Assembly (NCBI GenBank): GCA_028565635.1
Contig: JAOXYB010015665.1
Coordinates: forward strand, 1 to 19,451
Direction: 5' to 3'
Length of the DNA: 19,451 nucleotides
From: Phoronis ovalis
Taxonomy: Eukaryota; Phoronida; Phoronidae
Each line of letters begins with the position of its first letter. Positions within the stretch are counted from its first letter, which is position 1. Positions 10,505 through 17,047 of the stretch are shown piece after piece. The notes under the pieces are model-generated. The model made no database searches, was not told where the DNA came from, and worked only from the letters and a program-made list of their open reading frames with translations. The position numbers and the translations under genes are program-made.

Positions 10505-13500
10505 TTGACCTGATTCACTTTACATTTTTATGCCCATCACTATGGCCGACTGGCAGCCATGTTTATACCCGAGAGTGCACGTTACGTTGCGCCCATATAT
10601 ATATAATATACATACATAATATGTGCCACCCCATTGGTCTCTTTTTTCGGCCTCGGTTTTTGGAGTATCTTTTTCATGTTTATTTTGCAATTTTTACCAT
10701 GGTTGTTTTTTTACAAACATTTCTTTTTACCATGGTGTATATATTTTCAATAAATAAGTAATTGCCAAACATGTATTTGTTGAAATTTTTTTCTGTTGAT
10801 ACTGTTGATCATAAAGTTGCCAAACGAACAGTTATTTCCGCAATTTTTACCATGGAGTGCACGTTTTGGGTATGTTTCTTGCAAGTAAATTTTTACCATG
10901 GGGTATAATTTTGGAAAGCAATTTTTACCACGAGTTAATGTTTTTTACCTGGGGCCCATACCCATATCAAGTTTTTCAATTACCCCCGGGCATGTTGTAC
11001 GTCAGATTAGTTAGGTTGTTACAATACATTCAGTAATTAAAAGTGGAAAAGCTACTGTTCAGTAATACTGTGCTAGATAGTTCACATGCCTTACCTAGAA
11101 GATATTGAATTTAACTACCTAGTGGCGGATTTACGGGCGGGCGTGGAAGGCGCACGCCCCCCCCTTCCCAAAAAATAATAATAAAATAAACGTATGCTGA
11201 AAACAAAAATAGTTGTTAAATTATATGTCCTTTCTCAAGAAGAACCAGCACCCAATTGGTGGACAATATCGAAGTGGTTGATTTGGACTGATTTAAACAA
11301 TTTCCTGCAGAAGAATTTCCGGAGTAAATGTACCGATTACGTTACAGAAATGACAGAAAGCGAAACATGTTAATTTTATTGTCTATTATTAACCAGTACA
11401 ATAACAATGCATGCCTCTTTAATAATTCTAAGCTAACATGATAAAACCTCCATTTCAATACAGAGTAAAAAATATAAATTCAAAATACTTATACTGAAGG
11501 TTTAGGTAAAATCTACAAATATTTAAAAGATGAATGTGCAGCCTTGCATGTAGACTGACCTCAGTCCCTCTTGGATAAAATTTGATTTTTTTTTCTTTAA
11601 ATTAATTAATCTTAACAATAATAATTTATGTTTAAATGTATAAAAAGGAGCGCAGAATGTCATAGAAAAAGTCTCTGAATGCACCAGATTGCAGGAAAAC
11701 GCACCAAATAGTCTTCCCCCAGCTTTATTTTCTTGAAAAATATGAATATACCATGTAAATTTAACAAAATATAGTGTCACTTACTTGAGCTGGCGATGTG
11801 TATACTTGTCATGTACCCATATTCAACTGGTATGTACCGAGCTCTTTTAGCTTTACTGTGATACAGTAAATCTAAGATAAAGTTGCAATGTATGACAGAA
11901 GTCTTGTATCAATGCCATTTTTTTAACACAATTCTGCTCAATGCATGTAACTTTCATAAGTAAAAATTAATTTTATAAAAGAAACCTAATTTTCACTGAG
12001 AATTTTGTGCACAATTAGCTATTATGAATTTAATAATTTAATCTATTGAAAAAAGGGGTTATTTTTCACTACAGAAACTTTTACTACTTTTCAACTTTTT
12101 GTATAATTTCTTTTTTATCTGTTGTAGGGTGTGGAGCAGGAAAATACTTAAGTATTAACCCCTTTACTCATAAATTTGGCTCTGATGTTTGCGCGCCTCT
12201 AATAAATATAGCGAAAGACCAACACCACCATGTTCTTGTATGTGACAATCTCTGTTTACCCTACAGAGACAAGATATTTGATGCAGTTATATCTATTGGT
12301 GTGATACATCATTTTTCAACAACAGAGAGACGTGTACAATCTATTCGTGAACTTGCAAGAACGCTAAGACCAGGAGGGAGAGTGATGATTTATGTTTGGG
12401 CCTTGGAACAGAAAAGACGGAAGGTAAAAAAGCTTTGTTTATCACAGCTCATCATCAGTATTTAATGACACAAAACTTCTGCTTTAGAAACCTTTGGTGC
12501 TTCAAAAGAGTATGTCTCTAGTTGTTAGTTACTATTAAAAATTTAAAGTCTAACTTCATAATGAGTATTTAGTGTACTACAGTAGTATAAAGTCTTGAGA
12601 GTCGTTTTGTTTTTAAAGCAACATTCAAACAGTCAAATACGGGTAATTGCAGAACACAAGATTAATACTTGTTTAATATTTATGTAATTATAGTTTGAGG
12701 GACAGGATGTTCTGGTGCCATGGCAAACACACAACGAAAAGAAAAAGAGATCAGGTTAACAAGTGTCTTTTTAGTGTTAAAGTATCAGTATTTTTTTAAA
12801 TCAACGATTTTACAGAGGACAGCCAGAGTACGACTAGAGTACGGTGTGAAACCTACTATGACTGGCCTTCATGTTTGTTTATATATGCTGCGGGCTAGCT
12901 GAAGGGTCGATTTTTTACTGTGAACAAGATCGGAATATTAAGCTTTATCCAATTAAATTTGCAATTGTATTCTGGTCATACCAGCAAATACTTGTACTGT
13001 ATAATTGAAATCACAACAAAAATTTGTCATATCAGTTTGTTTTGTAGCAATTGTGGATTTCCTGTATGTATTCATAATCTCAGCATCTTACATTTCCTAA
13101 TTCACAATATGGATGAAACGTTTTATAATATGTCCTGAAGCAACCACCTGATATCAATTAATTTGCAGGCAGTAGAAGTAGACACTCCAGTACAAGTTCT
13201 CTGAGTGAAGATGATAATTCCAGTATTGACTCCGATGCTATATGCTCGTTATGCTCAAATCCAGAAAACAACTTCAGTCATCTACCACAACAGTCATTCA
13301 ATATGTGGGAATCAACCGCAGCTGTTAACAATTCAAGTACTGTACTGTTTCCAGAAGAACAATACTCATCTGTTATTCAGAATCAGGCCTGCACAAACCA
13401 AGGTGATGGGAATAAAAATAATCAAAATCAAAATGGTCAGAGCTACCATGCTAAGCAACCCAGTTTATATAGAAAATATACAAAAGTTAAATGTAGGTCA

Positions 13501-15354
13501 AGATATTTGTCAAAATCAACCAGCGACGATGAAGAGTTGATTGAAGAATCAAAGAAAAATATTGTTAATACTTCAACCAGAATCAAGTATCATCAGTTAA
13601 ACTATCAGAATTCTAATAATGGGTGCCATAAAAATATTCCCAAAAAAGTGATTGCCGATGAGGAAGTATTTCTTAATGGGAGTAAAGAAAACAGATTAAA
13701 CCACAATGGAATCAATGGTTCCACTGATATCGCCAACAACGGTCATGGTAACAAGCTGGTTTCTGATTGGCTGCGAACAAATTCATTTTCGAATGAAGAT
13801 CTGGTGATAAAAGATAACAATGTAATGAGCAATAATATTGAAAACCAAAGAATTAATGTGAAACTGAGCCAGAATAACACCCAGCAATGTAGGGTGGGTA
13901 AGTCCCCTACAGAATGCGGGCTGAATTTGAAAAATGAAGATTTCGAGAAACCAGTGTACAAAGAGTTAGAAAATAAAAGCAAATCCATGTGTAGTGTCAG
14001 TACTGGCGTGCACTATTGCTGTAACAAAAATCACAAAGGTCATGACCTTCGATTGACTTTGAAAACTTCTCATAACTTGGACTGTGATCTACTTAATGAC
14101 AATAAAAGGTTGAAAGTTGTAAAATCGTCGGCTGTTTTAACTGATTTAAAGAATAACGCTAAAACCAATGAGTCCTCTTATAATAATTCAAGCATTTCTG
14201 GAAAACTTTTTAGATCGTTTCGTAAATTCTTCGGAATCAATGATAAAACAGATCTGCGTGAATGCGATGATTGGACAAAAAATGAAGCAAAAGAAGCGAA
14301 GTTTGATATGGATAAAGATGTAGCTTACAAGGATCTCATTAACTTTATTGTTACAAAAGAAACTGAATTATTTATGAATGACTGTGATAATGATGAAGTT
14401 TTCGCTGTTCGAGAATTTCCAGGAAGCAGTAGGTGCAATGTTAAACCAACAAAAATACCTCAGAAAGTAGTATGTAGTACTGAATCTGTGAATGCTGAAA
14501 TACAAGAGAATTGGTCTCATATGAAATGTGGAAATAATTTTAAAGGACGCAATGATATTGGTGCTAATCTAAATGGACACTTTGCAGTCTGCTCAAATTT
14601 TAATGGGCAGAGTGCAATCAAGCCTAAGCGTGATAAAAAACATTCAAGTTATAGGAATGACATGCAGAATACAAATGTGCAATACGACCAGTTTGAATGT
14701 GCAATATACAAAAATGTAACACATGTAAATCATTGTACCAGCTTAAACGGTACCCACAAAGCATCAGAAAAGAAAACGTGTTCAAGTGAAATCTTGCAGC
14801 ACAGACATACTAAAGGAAGAGTTACTAATAACAAAACAACCAGTATTCAAAACAAATTACCTCATAAACCTGTTTATCCAAGAAATGGCTTTTATGCTCA
14901 TCATCATCATCATGCTCAAGAACATCATCACCCTAGTCGTCATGACAGTACTTATCCCATAGATTTACAAGGCTCCATTCACAAGGAATTATCTGAAGCT
15001 TTAGATCGTGACCATGTAGTTGAAAAACTTTCAGAAACCAGTCAAGAGTTACTGTCAGCTCAAAAGTTGGTAATGTCAGCATACAATGCAGTAACAACTA
15101 ATAAGTTAAATCATCATCAATACGATTCCAGTTTAAAATTCACATCAAAGAAATCTTGTGATAGTAAAGTAACAAGCAATGGGGATACCAAACAAGTTGA
15201 ATCCAACTGTATGAGGTATTATCATGTATTTAAAGAAGGGGAATTGGTTGATTTAATTGTCAAGTATATACCATGTTTGCATGTAAAACAGTCTTTCTAT
15301 GACCATGCTAACTGGTGTGTGATTGCAGAGAAAGTACACAATCTTGATGTTTAG
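7427..15354 (+). CDS. TRMT9B: TRMT9B (KIAA1456)-type tRNA methyltransferase-like protein, four coding exons
   Basis: Join 7427-7607, 12128-12423, 12694-12754, 13169-15354 gives 907 residues. What is seen: an N-terminal class I SAM-methyltransferase fold with motif I ADVGCGAGKY (residues 58-67), an acidic residue in FGSDVC (D80), VCDNL (98-102), DAVISIGVIHHF (112-123), PGG (142-144), WALEQ (151-155) and DVLVPW (164-169). The C-terminus has MRYYHVFKEGEL (861-872) and ANWCVIAEK (893-901). This combination is typical of Trm9/ALKBH8/TRMT9B proteins, which modify wobble-uridine side chains in tRNA with the partner TRM112. There is no AlkB or RRM domain and the order matches human TRMT9B, so TRMT9B is preferred over ALKBH8. 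Human TRMT9B is about 454 residues; this one is twice that because of a long Asn/Ser/Lys-rich linker (about 180-860). The SAM pocket looks intact, so activity is plausible but not shown. All introns are GT-AG with phases 1, 0, 1. The start ATG is the first codon of its exon, so an upstream noncoding exon is implied. Confidence 0.93.
7742..8351. mobile_element. TTAA-flanked MITE with ~15-bp inverted ends
   Basis: The left boundary is TTAA (7742-7745) followed by GGATGATCATTAACT. The right boundary is AGTTAATGATCGTCC followed by TTAA (8348-8351). The inverted ends differ at one base in 15, and the element between the TTAA copies is 602 bp. The TTAA duplication with GG...CC tips fits Kolobok-like or, less well, piggyBac-like non-autonomous elements. 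The interior has no transposase frame. It sits in TRMT9B intron 1. Confidence 0.82.
9637..9704 (+). repeat. Two-copy 34-bp tandem duplication
   Basis: The copies at 9637-9670 and 9671-9704 share GCAGNCTATCATT, TTTAANCAAGT and TTTGAC with a handful of substitutions. The second copy runs into a perfect TGACGTCA at 9701-9708. Confidence 0.85.
9701..9708. promoter_or_regulatory. Consensus CRE palindrome TGACGTCA
   Basis: An exact full cAMP-response-element sequence lies in TRMT9B intron 1. The match is seen directly; function is speculative because an 8-mer can occur by chance and there is no nearby promoter evidence. Confidence 0.3.
9805..10060 (+). mobile_element. Diverged MITE copy related to 18381-18661
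   Basis: Colinear with the KIF3A-intron copy: ATGT.CCTTAATTCATGAATC, GAGGCA, AAGGAACATAATTCAG, CTATAAGATCC, TAAGAGTTA, ACATCGC, CTATA.AAGTTATAAAAA and GTGAAGTCTGGT occur in the same order. The right terminal repeat is much more decayed here, so the right boundary is approximate. Confidence 0.85.
10254..10413 (+). repeat. Direct duplication of a ~50-bp segment
   Basis: The segments 10254-10306 and 10363-10413 share GGTTGTGTAACATGTGTTTG versus GGGTGTGTAGCATGAGTTTG, then TTCTCTA and ATTGATAAT/ATTAATAAT. They are 109 bp apart, and the second copy runs directly into the CT microsatellite. Confidence 0.75.
10412..10502. repeat. (CT)n/(AT)n compound microsatellite
   Basis: About 62 bp of CT with one TTT interruption is followed by about 28 bp of TA. 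A frame read through it (10393-10761) gives only Leu-Ser and Tyr-Ile repeats and is not a gene. Confidence 0.98.
10623..10990 (+). repeat. Dispersed repeat copy with TTTTTACCATGG units (array 4)
   Basis: The part 10623-10800 is a second copy of array 2. Cores with ACCATGG or variants begin at 10696, 10729, 10849, 10895, 10927 and 10947, several spaced 32-33 bp, ending in GGGGCCCATACCCAT and a CCCCCGGG tip near 10982. Palindromic CCATGG occurs at four of the cores. No open frame is supported. Confidence 0.85.
11121..11165 (+). mobile_element. hAT-like transposon end (one terminus only)
   Basis: TAGTGGCGGATTTACGGG followed by a GC-rich foldback, GGGCGGGCGTGG...CGCACGCCCCCCCC. The TAGNG start and GGCGGAT block resemble termini of widespread invertebrate hAT-type non-autonomous elements. 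The matching CCGCCACTA end was not found downstream, so the element is truncated or its other end has diverged. Confidence 0.45.
12128..12423 (+). CDS. TRMT9B: TRMT9B coding exon 2 (methyltransferase core)
   Basis: 296 nt, phase 1 in and phase 0 out. The acceptor is tctgttgtag|gg and the donor aag|gtaaaa. It completes the split glycine of motif I (D-V-G|C-G-A-G-K-Y) and carries most of the SAM-binding and catalytic core, residues 61-159. Reading without splicing, an ATG at 12046 lies upstream in the same frame, but the residues before the GCGAG motif are intron sequence. Confidence 0.93.
12424..13168 (+). other. TRMT9B: TRMT9B introns 2 and 3 (with exon 3 between)
   Basis: Intron 2 is 12424-12693 (270 bp) and intron 3 is 12755-13168 (414 bp); both are GT-AG. 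No repeat or RNA gene is recognised in either. Confidence 0.85.
12694..12754 (+). CDS. TRMT9B: TRMT9B coding exon 3 (61-nt microexon)
   Basis: A short exon from attatag|TTTGAG to tcag|gttaac, phase 0 in and phase 1 out. It encodes residues 160-179, including FEGQDVLVPW, which corresponds to the FEKQDVLVPW stretch of vertebrate TRMT9B, then a basic run KKKRS. It is too short to be visible as an independent open frame and is called from the family motif and flanking splice sites. Confidence 0.88.
13169..15354 (+). CDS. TRMT9B: TRMT9B terminal coding exon (linker and C-terminal motif)
   Basis: 2186 nt after acceptor aatttgcag|gc, phase 1, with stop TAG at 15352-15354. It encodes residues 180-907. 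It opens with a Ser-rich, acidic patch (SRSRHSSTSSLSEDD, then a CSLC pair) and continues through a long Asn/Lys/Ser-rich segment with no recognisable fold. A basic-aromatic stretch SGKLFRSFRKFFGI lies near residues 523-536, and a His-rich run is coded at about 14896-14944. It ends with the conserved YYHVFKEGEL and NWCVIAEK motifs. The frame is open well upstream of the ATG at 13303 and matches exon 3 in phase, so that internal ATG is not the start. Confidence 0.92.
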
Positions 15355-15740
15355 CTGGTTTAGATATAATGCAAGTTTTTTCACTTAAAAATATTGCACA
15401 TATCGACATTTACTTGTGTTCATGCTGTTTCTTCATTCCATGAGATTTTAATTAGCTTTTAAATCCACACATTTAATTTAATTTATTTAATTTACATCAA
15501 CATTTAATCTTAAATCTGTAATTATTTAAAACAAATTGTGTTTTGTAGTACTTAACAACTTCCGATATGTGTTAATCTATTTATTTTTGTTCATGTTCCA
15601 GTGTAAAATATTTATATTTTGAGACATACCAAATTTGTGGTTTGTGCTTTACAGTATTTGAGTTGGCATATCTAGATCTATATCGTATACTAGTATTTTT
15701 GTTTATTTCACAAGAAAGACATATATTGTCTACAATTATA

Positions 15741-15746
15741 AATAAA
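15741..15746 (+). terminator. Candidate TRMT9B poly(A) signal AATAAA
   Basis: The first canonical hexamer after the stop, 387 nt downstream. A second candidate lies at 16002-16007 (GGCAATAAAGG). The sequence alone cannot choose between them. Confidence 0.4.
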
Positions 15747-16502
15747 TCCAATAGACATACACGAATGTATAAATAATGTTTTTGAAAACTATCTAACATA
15801 CATGACATACTCAGGAAATATGGGTGAACCTTGCACATTTACAATTATTCAGTCAATGTTGACTATCACAGCTTAAAATTACAGAAGCAAATTAAATATC
15901 TTTGCAACAAGAAATCTAAAAAATAAGAAGTAAATTACTAATATATCTTGAAGAAGAATAGATTGTCAGTATATGGTATTAATATTAGATAAACATGTGG
16001 CAATAAAGGTTTAGAAGTAGACACCAAAAAGGATCGAGCCATTATGACTCGTTTGTACCTCCATTGACTTGTATAGTAATAAATACTGAACTTTTCTGTT
16101 TACTGAAGAAGCGAGTCTATATCTGCTTCCTTTTTCCTTGATCTATAATGAACAGAGAACACGAAAATTGAGGATGATAACTTCGGAATCTTGCTTTACC
16201 TCAATTAAATAAAAATGGATCTACTATGTTGCACTAAAGACTAATTTTTTTTAAGATAAAAGGCTTGACAAAGGGCAGCCTTATATTTCTCTGCTACTGA
16301 ATTATATTTTTGGTACAGATAATAGTTTATTATTAAAACATTTTATTCTCATTCTCCATGTGTTTCATAAATGTTGGATGCTTATAAGCATAATATTAAC
16401 ATGTCTGATTAGAACTATTTAGAAACTATAAAATATCAACATGCCTGTGACTAGAACCATTAAAGTGGATTGGTTTTAACATGTGCTACTAAAATTTTCA
16501 TG

Positions 16503-16508
16503 TTTATT
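16503..16508 (-). terminator. Candidate KIF3A poly(A) signal AATAAA
   Basis: The first canonical hexamer on the minus strand after the KIF3A stop, 69-74 nt downstream. A plus-strand AATAAA lies close by at 16526-16531. Confidence 0.45.
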
Positions 16509-16576
16509 ACTATTACTATTACTAAAATAAATGTACTGAATTTCTTAGGCTAACATTCCAGTTGACAGTATCAGAC

Positions 16577-16723
16577 TTACTTTTTGGCCGTTTTTGGTCT
16601 TCCTGAAGCTGTTTTGGGTCGACCTGATTTGTTTGGTTTTCCTGCTGTTTTAGGTCTCATAGCTTCTGCTGCTCCCTCTGCTGTATATGCGAGGTACACA
16701 TTACTTAAGTCTGGTTCGAGGGC
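16577..16723 (-). CDS. KIF3A: KIF3A terminal coding exon, basic tail
   Basis: 147 nt, 48 residues plus TAA (complement of 16577-16579). The acceptor is attcttttag|GCCCTC. It starts [17 protein letters not shown], matching the DLSHVYLAYTEE block of vertebrate KIF3A, and ends in a Lys/Arg/Pro-rich tail with three RPKTA motifs and final residues KK. Vertebrate KIF3A has a comparable basic tail with one RPKT, followed by a short extension absent here. Confidence 0.93.
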   Translation of the reverse strand, partial: ALEPDLSNVYLAYTAEGAAEAMRPKTAGKPNKSGRPKTASGRPKTAKK

Positions 16724-17012
16724 CTAAAAGAATGTTTATTTCCATCAATTTTACATAAAATGAGTATTACCATCTTTGCAATGCCAAGGGAATATTTTCA
16801 TAACAGGTTCTTGGCAGATCTATCTACATTTTTGTGTATTTGACCTTAGTGCCCTCAGCAAACTGAAAACTAGGCCACAAACAGCCAATCAAATCGTTCT
16901 TTACAAAGAAGACATTGTATCGCTAGAGGTCAAATACACGAAAATACTAGATACTGCAGGGTTCATCCAGAATGTATATGCAAGAGATCCCTGTGTTCGG
17001 AGGAACACACAC

Positions 17013-17047
<35 letters not shown>

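Larger units (their letters stand above)
7608..12127 (+). other. TRMT9B: TRMT9B intron 1 (4520 bp)
   Basis: A GT-AG, phase 1 intron splitting the first glycine of the SAM motif. It hosts most of the repeats in the gene: the TTAA element, a MITE copy, microsatellites, array 4 and a hAT-like end. Between these (8352-9636 and 11166-12127) I see only AT-rich sequence with small hairpins, for example AAGGCAT/ATGCCTT at 9123-9138, and no exon candidate. Confidence 0.9.
15355..16576. other. Shared convergent 3' region of TRMT9B and KIF3A
   Basis: 1222 bp between the two stop codons. It is AT-rich with several poly(A)-signal hexamers: plus strand AATAAA at 15741, 16002, 16078 and 16526; minus strand AATAAA (read as TTTATT on plus) at 16503, 16342 and 16326. 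No further coding sequence is recognised. Confidence 0.8.

Noticed and set aside
10393-10761. 122-codon frame over the CT/AT microsatellite
   Set aside because: Translated simple repeat plus dispersed repeat; no coding signature.
11523-11780. 85-codon minus-strand frame in TRMT9B intron 1
   Set aside because: No similarity recognised and no splice signals in keeping with an exon.
12046-12127. Alternative start at 12046 giving a shorter methyltransferase
   Set aside because: The preceding residues are intron-derived; the splice acceptor at 12126-12127 and the motif split with exon 1 explain the frame.
12720-13138. Short plus-strand frames at 12720-12902 and 12920-13138
   Set aside because: The first overlaps exon 3 in another frame; the second is intron 3 sequence.
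7427-15354. ALKBH8 as the identity of the methyltransferase gene
   Set aside because: ALKBH8 has RRM and AlkB domains before the methyltransferase; here the protein begins just ahead of the methyltransferase fold and carries a long linker to the C-terminal motif as in TRMT9B.
15581-15838. 85-codon minus-strand frame in the 3' intergenic region
   Set aside because: Low-complexity AT-rich translation, no motif; lies in the TRMT9B 3' UTR region.
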